A stretch of 64,000 nt of DNA from Uloborus plumipes. Taxonomy: Eukaryota > Arthropoda > Arachnida > Araneae > Uloboridae. This document shows positions 36,026 to 48,245 of the stretch, one piece after another. The stretch spans positions 62,001 through 126,000 of the forward strand of contig JAXGGA010000070.1 in NCBI GenBank assembly GCA_038373865.1, given 5' to 3'. The notes below the pieces were generated by a model. That model saw nothing but the letters and a program-made list of their open reading frames with translations, did no database searches and had not been told where the DNA came from. Numbering within the stretch: the first letter of the stretch is position 1; each line of letters begins with the position of its first letter. The position numbers and the translations under genes were made by a program.

Positions 36026-37190
36026 GTTTAATGTTTTTTATCATAAGCAGTTTTACTCTTTTTAAGATTGGAAATAGCAAATTTGATCAGGCCCGTCATT
36101 TGGGGGTAGGGGGGTCAGTGCCTCCCCCCCCCCCCCTCTGGCTTTAAGAAATCAATGTATTTGCATATAAGTGGGCGTGTTTTTTTTTTTTGTGTTTTCT
36201 GATGAAATTGCATTGTGTTTGGACCCTTTGCATCCCCCCCCCCCCGGGAAAAACCTGAAATGACAACCCTGCATTTGATTTCATTACTGAAAACTAAAGT
36301 AAAAGTAAAAATGTAAAATATACGTAATTATAAAATGCTGCAAAATCACATTTTAAGGAACATTAGGGACTACACTGAATTTCATTTTCATGTACTTCAA
36401 AAGGTTTTTTGTATGAAAACTTATTTTTCTGATTAAGAACTATTGTTTGGACACCAGAGTAATAATTGATTGCTCATTACTTACAACATTTTCATTAATT
36501 TAGAAGCTTCTTCAGATATATTCCTATTTCTTTGGTTTGCTCTGCACAAATTGTATGAATAAAATTTTTTAAACTGCTTTATTCATTTTTGCAATCCTTT
36601 CAAATTATCTTATTTAAGTTGGAAATATTTTGTAAATAGTCGGAAAGTTTCAATAAATTCTCAAAATCATTTGTGTGTTAGTATTTTTTCTCTTGTTAAC
36701 TTGAAAGTGTTTTAATAAAGCAGACTTCTGTTTCTATTATATCCTTCACAACACATTATTTTTCATTTTTTCCTCAAATAATTCACTTTGGGAATTTTTG
36801 TTTGATTTGGTGGTTCTGTTATTACAAACACTAACTTTCTTCTTCTTGAGTTAACATGTTTAGTTTTATTTTTTATTATTTATTTGTTTTCATTTTAGTA
36901 TTTAGTAGGTACATGTATACAACATTGAAGTTGTTGCTCAAGATATGCTGTATTCATTGATTAAATGTATTAATTCATTTGACGTAAGGATTGGATAAAT
37001 TAAAAAAACTGAATCATGTTCCCTCGAACTATCCTTTGCTTGATTTTTTTAAAAGGCGGGGATGCTTGTTGAAGACCAAGTTGACAGTTAACAAATCCTG
37101 GTATAATTTTGTATTGCCAACAATTCCATTTCATCTATGTGCTTTATAAATTTTAATCAACTGACGGATTTAATTTCAGAGTTGTGATGT
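36026..37190. other. Intron with homopolymer C tracts
   Basis: C runs occur at about 36124-36135 and 36234-36245 inside a repeat that starts GGCCCGTCATTTGGGGG. The same motif recurs inverted near 62790-62832. No exon is supported. Confidence 0.4.
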
Positions 37191-37350
37191 TGCTGCTTTT
37201 TTCAGCAACTTTTTATCTGTCCTGCAAGCACTCAAGACATAGAGAAAAGAATGATTTCTTGTGTCTTTTTTCACTAAGAGAAGCATACCAGGTGGAAAGA
37301 AGAAAAGTGTTTGGGAGTTTAGATGATAAAGATACTATGACAGGTTATTA
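37191..37350 (+). other. In-phase open frame after an acceptor (weak candidate terminal exon)
   Basis: GCTTTTTTCAG is followed by CA plus about 50 codons in phase 1 ending ...DDKDTMTGY stop. It contains KNDFLC, faintly like KNDLCSH in finger 1 of exon 4, but no intact finger. It could be a decayed exon, a non-finger tail or chance. Confidence 0.2.
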
Positions 37351-38694
37351 AAATTTTCAATTGGAGCATATTTGGGTTAGACTTTTGGAAATAACTCTGA
37401 TAAACTATATACATTTCAGTCATGCACACAAATACAAGTCATCCAGATCCTGTTTTTGCAATTTTGTGAAAAATAATTTAGAAGTTAGTGAAATTTAACT
37501 TTTACTTGAAACAAGACTCTGTTTCGACAAAATGTTTTTAATTCTATGAAAAACTATTTTTTAAAACATACATAAGAAGTAACAAGCAAGTATTTTTTTT
37601 CGTGCTATATTTCATATTCAGCAGTTTCGTATTAATGAGTTTTGACCTTATATATTGCTCTCTGTTTGTTTCTATATACATAATGCTACCTTTTTTAAAA
37701 TTTTGCTATTAATACTAATAATAAATATTTTCCTAACTGTTTAATTGTTTTAATAATGGATTTAATATAGCACTGAGCAATAATTTTTAGAGACTAATTT
37801 ATGCTCTAAAAATTGTGAAAATTAGTGCAAAATTAATAACCTTTTTTTTTAGTAGAATCAAAAATGCTTCATAAAAGTTTATAATTAGAAAAAAATCAAT
37901 CTTTCAATTAAACTATTTTCTAATACACACTTTTATTATAAACAAAAGCATTCCAAAAGGAACTTTTCAGCGAGCTGTTAAATGCTCTATCTGTTTAGAA
38001 TTTACAAACAAAATTTGCTGCAATGTTATGTTATAAATAACATATTTTTAACTAAAAATAAATTATACTGATATTGTTAGTATTCTCGACTATCAATTTT
38101 AACATTATGAGTTTGTAATTGATCTCAACATGAACACAAAATGTGTTCAATTGAGTTCAGCCTTGAACATTTAAACAACTTTTAAGTAATTTAAGTTTGG
38201 CTGCGTTACTATAGCAACTTATTTTGGTGTTTTCCTTCTTCTATCTCTCTTATTGTGTTGTGATGTGTTTTTGTGTTTGTTAAATTAAATACCTTTTTAT
38301 TCTTCATGTATTTGCAATCCGGGCTTTAACTTCCACAACTCTCCTAAAGTTCAACAAAATGTGCATTGTATTTTTGCATTGCATCAGTTTTGTGTGGGAT
38401 AAGTAAATTAAGCCAAAATCAGATGCAAGTTTTTGCCATATTCTCGTTTTTTGAAATAAATGTTAACTTTTAGTGTAGGGTTAAAGCTTTTACTAAGAGA
38501 ATGTAGCATTAATGTTGATATGTACCTTTTTAGTTTTCTGAAAGTTTACTTCAAGCCTTCAATTCTGGAACTTTTTAATGTTGAACACGCATTTTTTGGC
38601 ATGTATTTTAGCTTATTTATTTGCTCTTTCATATCACTTGTATATGTCCCTCAAAACTGCTCTTGTAATATGTTACTTGTCCAACACTCTACTT

Positions 38695-38730
<36 letters not shown>

Positions 38731-38930
38731 TTTTTTTTTTTTTTTGAAACTCAAATATTTGAATATATTTTTCCTGTACAATGCATTCCCAAAACTTTCA
38801 TTTCGTGTATTCTATATTCTTACTAATTTAAAACTCATTTTATGTTTCTCTTAGTTCTTGAAATGAAGTGTGTTTTTTTCCCCCTTTTTTGCTTAGTACT
38901 GGTTATTTTCTAAATTTTCTGTTTTACAGC

Positions 38931-39190
38931 TAACTTTGCACAATCAAACGTTTTAACATGCAACGAAGGATTTTATTCACCCCTCCCCCAAGGGATCAAG
39001 TCAGATGCATACCTATCCTGTTAAGGTATCACATTATTGCTACATTTGCTCAAAAAATTTCAAGCGGTCCTTAGTATCTTCTGTAGCACTCAATGATTAA
39101 TACTATCAAGAGTAAATTCAAATGAAGTACAGCTCACAATAATAACTTGCTGACTTATTTTTAAACTCGACATCCAGATATGGTACTATT
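38931..39190 (+). pseudogene. Decayed zinc-finger exon A
   Basis: A good acceptor (TTCTGTTTTACAG) is followed by CT in phase 1 and the recognisable start ANFAQSNVLTCNEGFYSP. This aligns with ..FAQPVLLHLCPECPYSTP of exon 7, with the second Cys lost. A TAA ends that frame near 39031. One base shift later the finger-2 start is readable (HYCYICSKNFKRS). Further on, the segment S-K-F-K-stop aligns with the R-K-F-K-C start of finger 3, with Cys replaced by TGA. At least one frameshift and two stops make it a dead exon. The end is approximate. It fills the otherwise wide gap between exons 5 and 6. Confidence 0.75.
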
Positions 39191-40011
39191 TAACTAATGG
39201 TGTAAATAATAATATTGTCTTCCTTTTTGCATGCAATAAAAATCTTGCTGGTAGGAACTAATTTAAATAACTGAAATATTCATTTATATTTAATATGTTT
39301 AATATTCATATCTGAAATCCTTGCAGTTTTTGTTTTTATCATTGAAAATGTATTTCTCGACATATAGATGTTGAAACTGCAACATGTTTCTCTCTGTCTC
39401 CTATCTTCAAATTAAAAAAAAAAAGCCATTTACTGCAAATGTTTCAAAAAAAAAAAACATTTTTTTTTCAGGCAACCTTTCCATTTTAACTAAAATTATT
39501 CAGTATACTCATCACTGTTTGAAAGAGCAAATTGTTCAATTTTGCTTCTAAGAATAAAAATAACATTCAAGTAGGACCCACATTTACTTAATTTCGTCTG
39601 GATAATCATTTTCTTTCCATCACCTGCCGGATCATCCGTTAGTCCTTTTAATTTCAATTCTTTCTGATGCCATTTTAATAATTACTTTTGCACTAAACTG
39701 AATTTATTTGCTTTTATGAAAACTACACAGGGCTACTTTGCCTAGTAGCTGCACTGGGAAAAACATCTCTTAATAGCTTTTAGTAGGAAAGCAAATTAGG
39801 GGGGGTGGGGTGCAGATCTGAAAAACGGCATGAGAGTAAGACAAATAGGATTTGAAGTACCACTTTGTACATTGTTAGATGAGAGAAAGTTTTGTTAAAG
39901 AATTCAAAATGGAACGATTTTTGGTATCTGTCCCGTAATCAGAGCTTCTGCTATTTAGAGTTCATATAGAACGACCTATATGGTGGCTGGGGTTCACTAA
40001 AATTTCAGCTA

Positions 40012-40719
40012 CCGTATTTTCGGGTAGATAAGCCGCACCACCGTATACGCCGCACTTCGCAAAATTCAGGAGAAAAAAATGTGTTTCATCAGATAGGCCG
40101 CATCCGCGTATAAGCTGCATAAAACTTAGTTAAAAATTTAATCTGCAAGAACCTATGATGCAGTATACTCGTGTTGACATAGTTAAAAAACAATGACAAA
40201 GAATTTGTAACATTGATTTGAAAACAGTGTTTTAATATCCTAGATAATTAAAAGTTGCAACATTTTGGCGATAACTGCAACTTATAGTAACCCTGTCCTA
40301 CTCTGGTAGTTTCTACGGCAACCTTACTTCCCATTCCCTCAGCAAAGGCAGCTGGCAATTTTGTTTTTCCATTTGGAGTTATTGTTGATGTTTTTTTTTC
40401 TTAATTTATTCTGCTTTCTTATTGCTTTCTTATCACTGGCGCTTTTTTTTATTTGTTTTTGATATGTTGGTTATTGTTGATGGTATTTTTTTTTTTCTTA
40501 ATTTATTCCCCTTTCTTTATCCCTGTTCAAGGGCATTGCAGTTGTGGCTTTGGATGTCAGACTCTAATTTGCTTGGTTTTAGGTAATAAATAAACATATC
40601 ATGTACTTAAAAAAAAAAAAAAAACTTTTACATTGTATAAGCAGCCATGACATATAAGCAGCGGGAGTTAAAATTCAGGTTTTAAACAGGCATAGCAGCT
40701 TATCTACCCGAAAATACGA
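40012..40719. mobile_element. pogo/Tigger-like MITE, about 0.7 kb, TA flanks
   Basis: Inverted ends CCGTATTTTCGGGTAGATAAGC and TCGTATTTTCGGGTAGATAAGC, with TA at both borders. There are internal repeats of ATAAGCCGCA / ATAAGCAGC and a poly-A run at 40609-40624. No transposase. Confidence 0.75.
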
Positions 40720-40721
40720 TA

Positions 40722-41535
40722 TATTTTAGTTATTTTTAACTCCTTAAATGATCTCAATAATTTAATATCTCAAAAATTTAATATTTTTCTTGTTTCATTC
40801 AAGTGCATACATATTACGATATTTTGTAAATTATTTATTTGGGCAAAGTTTTTTTTTTTTTAATTTTATTATTATTATTTAACTTATAAATTTACATGCT
40901 TGTGTTTTACTATTATCTATTTCTAGATGCGATAACCAGCTAAGTCTCTCAGCCCTTCTAACCTGATTCTTGTCAAGTTAACATTTCTCAATTACAATTT
41001 TAAGCTTTAATTGAAATGTTATTACATTGCAATTAACTGCTAATTTCTGCACACTAATCCAAATACCTGTAACTATTTTGAAGTGCAGTCAAACCTCGTC
41101 ACCATGCCACCTTTCAGACTGTCCACAAATTATCGTCATAGGCAAAATGATATCCTAAACAGAACAGCCTTGAGATATAGTATTGACAAATAACTTAGAA
41201 CACAATTATGAATTTTACAAATCAAAGAATAGTTCAATGTTCTAAATTCAATGCAATCAATAAGTTTGAACCGTTAATGTTTTTATATAAATGATTGATA
41301 TGTGATACATGTGATTTATATTTTGTTTGTTTAAATCAAGCATGCATGTTTTTTCTCAGCCCTTAATTTCTTTCTTTTGAAATCCCCCCTCCCTCTTCCC
41401 ACTTTTTTTTTTCAATATTTTATCACATGCTTGCGAATTTCCTTAAACAAGCCCAATACTAAGCTGGTGATAGATGCTGCTCATATGTGGCTGGTTAACA
41501 TTAATATGATACTCACTTTTTAAAATTCCTTATAG
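40722..41535 (+). other. Intron before exon 6
   Basis: AT-rich. A CAGTCAAACCTCG motif at 41085-41099 looks like one end of a Tigger-type element with no partner nearby. It ends with the acceptor AAATTCCTTATAG (AG at 41534-41535). Confidence 0.4.
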
Positions 41536-41813
41536 GGAATGCCTCCCAACTTTCCCTTCACTTGTGCCCAGAATGTCCCTATTCTACTCCACGTAAGGTA
41601 GATATGTGCAGGCACATGCGCACCCACTCCGGGGAACGCCCTTACCATTGCGATGCCTGCCCCAAGTCCTTTAAGCTGCATCATCATCTCACTCGGCACT
41701 CGTTGGTCCACACAGAAGAGAGAAACTTTCAGTGTACTGTGTGCAATAAACTATTTAATCATAAAGGACATTTACAGCGCCATTACATGTATCATCATAC
41801 ATTTTCCTTGTAA
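41536..41813 (+). CDS. Alternative 3'-terminal exon 6, three C2H2 zinc fingers
   Basis: The exon opens with GG of a split codon (Gly), then NASQLSLHLCPECPYSTP and on for 91 codons to TAA. Fingers lie at about residues 11-31, 39-59 (CDACPKSFKLHHHLTRHSLVH) and 67-88 (CTVCNKLFNHKGHLQRHYMYHH), with SGERPY and TEERNF linkers. All Cys and His ligands are present. The finger-2 helix LHHHLTR groups it with exons 7, 8, 10 and 11. The surrounding exon text is clearly richer in G+C than the introns. No ATG precedes the first finger. Confidence 0.93.
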
Positions 41814-44039
41814 ACCAAATAATTTTATTAAACAGATAATTTTAAAAACTAGTCAAACGACAAACCAGTGTTGGAAATAAGCGGCCGTTAGTCGCATTTT
41901 GCAATCAAAAACTTTCACCTAGATTTCCAACTCTAGGGGCCAAATTTGATACCTAAAATTTTGGTCACATTAATGTGATTTTTTCATAACGCATTGTGTT
42001 AAGAATCATGTTTGGGTCGATGGAAAAATTACTAAAAGCAATTTTCCAATGCAATGAATTTTGTCTTTAAAAAATCATTTCCTAGAATTACTTTATGTAG
42101 CCTAGATTTACTTTATTTAACATGGCTCCAGTTCGTGGATTTTCAAGATGCAGAAAATGGACAGCGTTCATGTCATATGTTTATGTGGTACTTAAAAGAT
42201 CCCCGGAGTACTTGTTTGGCACGACGCTTGATAAAATTAAATTTTTAATGCAGTTTTGTATTGAATAGAGCCTAGGTGCTACCATCTTGTGGAGAAATTT
42301 TGTGTCAAAATTCTTGTGGCAATGGACTTTGCTAATAGCAATGCCACAGAAAAAAGTGATTGACGTCTCTGGGAATACCCGAAATCTGCAAATAATTAGC
42401 AGCAATATGTAGCCTCGTTTAAAACAAACAAACAATATTTTAAACTGGAATATATTCATATTCAAATGTTTTTCTTTCAATGGAAAGTGCTCTAATTCTG
42501 ATTAAATAATTTTATGTAGTGGAATAAGTATTTTCTTAAAGAAATTTGTTGTTTGACTAGTTTTTGAATGAAACGATTCAATTGATTAATGTGTGTGTTC
42601 TCACACATCTTTTGTCGTAGACTTCATCTTTTCTACTTTCTTTGTTCAGTCTTATGTAAAATAGTGACTACATTTAGTAGTGCAATAAATAATTTTTTTT
42701 TAATTATATGTGGCCAAGTTTTTGTCACACTACTATTTTTGAAATGTCTCAACCGGCTCTTATATTTAGATATTTGTACAAATGCTTTTAATTTTCTTGA
42801 CCAATTATTCTGAATGTTCTTTTTCTTCTCCTCGAAAACATAAGAGCGTTTGTGTTTAATTTTGTAACTTAAAAATAAATATGTTAAGTCGTAGTTTCTT
42901 TTCTCCTCCATGCCCCACCTATTAGCATGAAGCCTTAGGTTAAGTCGTAGTTTCTGAAAATTTTATTTTCCTCATTATCCGCTTAAAGTAAAATGATACC
43001 TAACTTTATTTGTAATGCATTTCATACTATCATTTTGTGAGCCTTAGACAAAAGCGTTCTTAAAGCAATTTTTTAAACTTAAGAATTTAACTTATATACA
43101 TGTGAGATATTTAATTAAGCTTATCACATTTTGAGTTTTTAAAAAAATACTCCTTTTATGGTAAATATACTAGCCTATCTCTTTCTATATAAAAATTGTA
43201 TTGCTTAACAAAAAATTGCGTTCTGTGTGACATAATTCTCTTCTCTTTCTCTTTCGGTAAAGATAAATTTTTTTTAGCACAAACTAAAGCTTTTTTTTCC
43301 TCTGTTATTTGTCAGCCCTGAAAAACTGCTACTTTTTTGAAACAAATTTTCATTTGTTTGCTAATCAGTATAACCTTTGTTAGCACATATCAAGTGTAAT
43401 TATTAAGTATTTAGCCATCCATCTAAAACAAAAATTAATGCATAAATTCACAGCCAAAATTACGATTGCTTGGTAGCTTTGTTAATCTTAACTTCTGGCT
43501 TCTGACTAGTTGATGTTTCATCTAATGTTGTTCTACTTAGCATATTGTCAATGAGTTACAAGAATCCTTGCACTTTCCTTGTTTTATCAAATTGCTGTCA
43601 GCTGAAATCACAAGGTTTTATGCGGTTATAACTCTCATGCAATCTTTAATTTTTTTGTGAACTTCTGTTTAGCTCTAGAGGTTTGTGCTGATAGTCTCGG
43701 CTATTAACTGAATATTCTTGAAATATTTTACTATTCCATTCATACATCATTGGTCCTCAATGTATTCCTGTTAAGTTTTTCGTAACCAGGGTTCGCCATA
43801 TATCACTTGATATATATCCGGTATTTATTTTGAAAATATCATGATATTTAATGCTTGTTTTCAACTACACATTTTCGCCCCACCAATATAAGACTTGACT
43901 ACAGTACAGCATTTTTTTACATTAATTAATCAATTAATTTTTGTAAAAAATTTTAAAAGAAATTACTTGTGTTGGCAAAAAGTTTCAAATTTTATCTGCA
44001 TGTATGAATGTTTATTGATGAGAGTTTTCAATTTTTCAG
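41814..44039. other. 3' region and intron, no gene recognised
   Basis: Possible polyadenylation signals lie near 42684 and 42864. The open frames here (42054-42248, 42589-42813 and minus-strand partners) have no domains and are AT-driven. Confidence 0.4.
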
Positions 44040-44289
44040 AATTAGTTCAATCAAATCTGCCTCATTCCTGCCCTGATTTTACTCTTTTAACTCTTTTTAG
44101 AGCTAGTACGAATTAGATGCCAGCTGTTCTGTTGCGAACTTTTGCCCAAAATTTTTCAGGCAACACCATCATCTTCATCGACACTTGCTAACTTGCACTG
44201 AGGAAGCAAGTTCATATGTTCAGAGTGAAACAAAACATATACATAGTCATTCAGGAATAAATGTGCCGTTGAGACACCTAAAACATTAA
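44040..44289 (+). pseudogene. Decayed zinc-finger exon B
   Basis: After CAATTTTTCAG, AA opens in phase 1 and reads ELVQSNLPHSCPDFTLL. This aligns with the conserved start and first Cys of sister exons but with finger 1 broken, and it stops at TAG 44114-44116. In another frame, from about 44140, finger 2 is still readable as FCPKFFRQHHHLHRHLL. It is followed by TCTEE in place of the linker and a ligand-less finger-3 relic (ending PLRHLKH) to TAA at 44287-44289. A frameshift, a stop and lost Cys residues show it is non-functional. It is nearest the exon 6/7/11 type (HHHL helix). Confidence 0.85.
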
Positions 44290-45120
44290 ACACACATAGA
44301 TAATGTTCAGTTGGTTAGTGCTTTTCTTTTACAGTTTAGCAGTGATATTTTTATTTTTTGTTTTTCTTTTGCTAGCATAAATATTAAACTTGTTTTGTGT
44401 TAAATTCGAAAGAAAGAATACTAATAATATTAGCTGCATATTTATGCACAATAAATTACATTTATTTTGTAAATATTTATTTTTTACATATTACATCTTT
44501 TTTATCCTAAGTGTTGTTTTAAGGGCTGCATGCCCGAGTAACAACTTTTTATGGACAATTTTGTGGAAACTATTTTCTGAAATTAAAACGTGTGTGCTGT
44601 AGGTTTTTAATAAAATATTCAAAAAATTATTCTTAAGTAAGGAAGTCCCTAAATTGTAAATTTATCAAAGCAATATTTGGCATAAAGCAATGAGTTATTT
44701 AAAAAGTGCTCAAAATGTGCGGTAAACTCATAAAACCAGAAAAGCTTCTTTGAACATGTTCAAAGTCAAAAATTATTTCGAATGAAATTCGTTTGAAGTG
44801 CTTGGATTTCTATAGCTGGTTTTCTTGCATTTTGTGATTGTTATAAGCTTCTGAAATTGCATTAATTGCATAGTGCTTGAGTTCTTACCAGTAAAAAGTT
44901 TCGTTACAACCGGGGTATCGCTATAGCGGGGTTCGACTGTACCAATAGAAATATATAATCTTACTGTGAAAGTCTAAAATCTGGTAAATGATGGCAGTCA
45001 CTAGGGAGAGAGTTTCAACAATCGCAATGCACTTAAGAGTAATGAATGGAATATTTTTTTTACATTTCTGCACATCAATCAGCAAGTGTTGACATTCATC
45101 AATTTTGCTCTTTCACAGTA
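44290..45120. other. Non-coding
   Basis: The end of a Tigger-like element (CGGGGTTCGACTGTA, 44926-44940) is visible without a clear partner. Nothing else was recognised. Confidence 0.35.
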
Positions 45121-46182
45121 ACATGTGCATGAACTCACGGGACGCGGGAGCGTCCCGCCCCGCCAAGAAAACCAAATACAAGACGCCAAGAAATTTCCGT
45201 CACCAATAAAAATGTAAAAGAGAGACTAAGAACTGTTTACGCGAGTAACCAAACCGGGGTTTTCACCCCTCTGTATCTCAGCCCCATAAAGTTCCTTAGA
45301 GTTCATTTTTGGTATACTCAATCTTCAGCGGCCCTGACGGCACATACTAAAGCAAAACATCCAGGACCCTCAGGGGGAGGGGTGATATATGTTATAAAAT
45401 CGCTATTTTTCGCACTTTTTAAAAATTGTTTGATAGGGGTTCAGACTAAACGGTAACTCGGATTGAGCTCTGCTTTTGCACCCACATTTATTTTGTCTCA
45501 AAGCTTGGCATAGGGGGTTTTTCGACCCCCCACCCCCTCCCCCCTCGTTTTTATTTTCCGTATCTTTTCTCCCCGGGGGTCTTTAGTGTTGATTTTTGGT
45601 ATGAATATTCTCGATGAGACATTGAGGACATTTTCCCAAAATTTACCCCCCGGGGTCATCACACCCCGGAGTTATTAATGCTTAAAATTGGTCCGATTTC
45701 TATCTACTAGCTTTGTTCAACATCTGAGCATTTATGTTTTCATTGTTGGGCCACGAGGAAAGAAAACTCAATGATTTATAATTTCATCTGTTGCCAGTTT
45801 CTATTTGTTAACAAATAAAATATTTGTAATTGATTTTATTGCATAAGGCTTTTAAAAGGGATCTTCAATTTAGTTCATTTTAATATGAGATCGGCAGTAA
45901 GGGTTGGGGTTTTTTTTTAAACTTTTAATTTAATCGTAGTATTGTTAGCAACTAGCTTTGTTTTGCGTCGGTTCGGGTGGTACATTGTGATTGATTTCAA
46001 ATTTATCCTAGACTGAAGAAGATCCTTGAACTTTTGCACCAAATGCATGCCGCCAAGAAAACCACAGATGTCGGACCGCCAACAAAAATGTTGAAGGGAA
46101 AAAAAACATGCAAAGTAAATTTTGAAGACAAAAAAAAAAAAAAAAACAGGCAAAGAAATAATATTAATGCAAAAACATGTGA
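45121..46182. repeat. G+C-richer repeat region with recurring CGCCAAGAAAACC
   Basis: CGCCAAGAAAACC occurs near 45160 and 46050 and again inside the hairpin that follows (46221, and inverted near 46512). C- and G-runs such as CCCCCCACCCCCTCCCCCC near 45527 mark it off from the host introns. It may be one composite mobile element together with the hairpin. No coding frame was recognised. Confidence 0.45.
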
Positions 46183-46557
46183 TATCTCCCCAAAAACAAC
46201 AGTGTTGTAAAAAAATCCCCCGCCAAGAAAACCTTAAATACTCATCCTTAAAAAGTTATGATATCGAGTTTTCCCGCCAAGTTTGTGCCAAACTACAACT
46301 AACCTGTATGTATAGTTCTTTTAAATTGTTTTCAGTCCTGCCAGGCGGGAAGTTTTTACTCATTAAGCAACCACCTCACAAGACAAAGCTTCCCGCCTGG
46401 CAAAACTGAAAACAATTTAAAAGAACTATACATACAGGTTAGTTGTAGTTTGGCACAAACTTGGCGGGAAAACTCGATATCATAACTTTTTAAGGCTGAG
46501 TATTTAAGGTTTTCTTGGCGGGGGATTTTTTTACAACACTGTTGTTTTTGGGGAGAT
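46183..46557. repeat. Near-perfect hairpin, arms about 170 bp, loop about 36 bp
   Basis: The left arm is 46183-46352 and the right arm 46389-46557. They match with very few differences, from ATATCTCCCCAAAAACAAC at the outside to CCAGGCGGGAAG next to the loop. The plus-strand transcript would fold into a single long hairpin in the intron about 240 bp before exon 7. It could be a compact fold-back MITE or a small-RNA precursor. The sequence alone does not decide this. Confidence 0.9.
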
Positions 46558-46797
46558 AATATTTACATGAAGTATTCATTATTTAAATTCTGTGGTGAGA
46601 TGGTTCCAAATTAAACCTCACATTATTAGTGCTCTGAAAATAAATCAAGAAGACAGTTTATTTTATAAATAATATTATCAATTTCGAGTATTAAACTGAT
46701 GTATTATACATTCCACAAAGGACTATTCTACTGGTTCATTTCCCTTTGTCTTTTCTTTTGTGTACATTTATTGATGAGCATTTTGTCTTTGTTTCAG

Positions 46798-47102
46798 ATG
46801 ATTTTGCACAACCAGTGCTGCTTCATTTATGCCCTGAATGTCCATATGCCACTCCATACAAATCAAATATGAGGAATCATATGCCTACCCATTCTCTGCA
46901 GAGACCACATACGTGCACCTTTTGCGAAAAGTCTTTTAAGTTGCAGCATCACCTCCAACGCCACATGCTTACTCATTCTGGAGAGCGCAAATTCAAATGT
47001 TCTGATTGTGACAAAACATTTTCTCTCAAGGAAAATTTACAGAGACATTTTCTGAATAAGCATGCTGTTGAGACTGGAGAACCATCAAATATGCAAATAT
47101 AA
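46798..47102 (+). CDS. Alternative 3'-terminal exon 7, three C2H2 zinc fingers
   Basis: The exon follows CTTTGTTTCAG and opens with AT of a split codon (Asp with a G donor), then DFAQPVLLHLCPECPYATP and on for 100 codons to TAA. Fingers lie at about residues 12-32, 40-60 (CTFCEKSFKLQHHLQRHMLTH) and 68-89 (CSDCDKTFSLKENLQRHFLNKH), all with complete ligands. Finger 3 has H-x4-H spacing. The first linker is SLQRPH instead of TGERPY and the second is SGERKF. A short hydrophilic tail (AVETGEPSNMQI) ends the protein. It groups with exons 6, 8 and 11. Confidence 0.93.
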
Positions 47103-47219
47103 TGACTAATTTATCAGTGTGCTTTCAGCTATACTGTTTATATACCAATACAAATGTAACTTCCAGCAATAGGCTTTGGGCCCAGCCAGGCTCATCCTAG
47201 TCAATTTATAGTCTCCAGT

Positions 47220-47770
47220 CGCCCTTTTAAAGCTATCTACTTACTCCCTTGCTCCTTACAACCTCTTCCGGTAAACTGTTCCAAGTTCCCACTACACTGC
47301 TAAAATAGTAATTTTTCCTAATTTCAAGGTTAGCCCGACATTTAAATTGCTTAAAACAATCACCTCTTCTGCTGCTTTCCATGTCAAATTTTAATGCATA
47401 AGCATCTTTTATTATTTTTATAAACTTCAACAACTGAATCATGTCCCCTCTGAATTCGGAGACTATACATGAAAATCATTCTAAACCTGTAATCTTAGTT
47501 TAAATTAAAAAATCCATTCACTAACTTTATAGCCTTTCTTTGTACTCTTTCCAATAAATTAATATCTTGCATTAGATAAAGAGACCAAAACTGCTGAACA
47601 GCATACTCCAAATGAAGTCCTACCAAACTCCTATATCAAGGCAGAAGAACATTCTTAGATTTTTTTTGAAATAGATCTATTAATAAACCCAAGCATCCTA
47701 TTGACTTTCTTACAAGCTATGCTGCTCTGTTGACTAAACTAGAAGTCCTGATTTTTTATGTTTAATGATA
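47220..47770 (-). pseudogene. Degenerate LINE (CR1/Jockey-like) reverse-transcriptase tail
   Basis: On the minus strand, pieces of the C-terminal region of a non-LTR retrotransposon ORF2 are readable across frame changes. They are AVQQFWSLYLMQDINLLERVQRKAIKLV, then RGHDSVV/RGDMIQLL, and finally RRGDCFKQFKCRANLEIRKNYYF with VVGTWNSLPEEVV (open frame 47233-47442). The VVxxWNSLPxxVV ending is a hallmark of these elements. Stops and frameshifts show it is an old fragment. It lies just downstream of exon 7. Confidence 0.8.
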
Positions 47771-48245
47771 TTTTCTTCTTTTATTTATGTTAAAAGTTTA
47801 TCCTTCAATAAATTTTTATGCTTGTTATTGCAATAACTGTTGGCTAATCTATGTGCTGTTTCTTTCTTTTCTTTTTAAGTAATGACATTGTTCTTAAAAC
47901 TTCTTGCTCCAGTCCTATAAATTTGTGATAGTCATATGCATCAAATATATTGAATGGCTTTTCTAAAATCCTAAATGCATAATTTGTTTTAAATTTCCCA
48001 ATTATTCTTATAGATTACTAAGTACCAGGGGACCGAGCCCGCTCAGTTAAAAAAAAAAGAAGTTTGTAAACTCGTGTTTTTTTCTAAACTGCGAAGTACT
48101 TATTTAGATAAACTTGAAAAGCATTTTTAAGCTTTTGGTTGCAATTATGCTTTTAAAACAGCCGTAATTTGTTTTAAAAAACACAACCTTATTTAATCAT
48201 TGCTCACCGTAAAATTACACCCAATTTCATTTTATTTGGCGCCTA

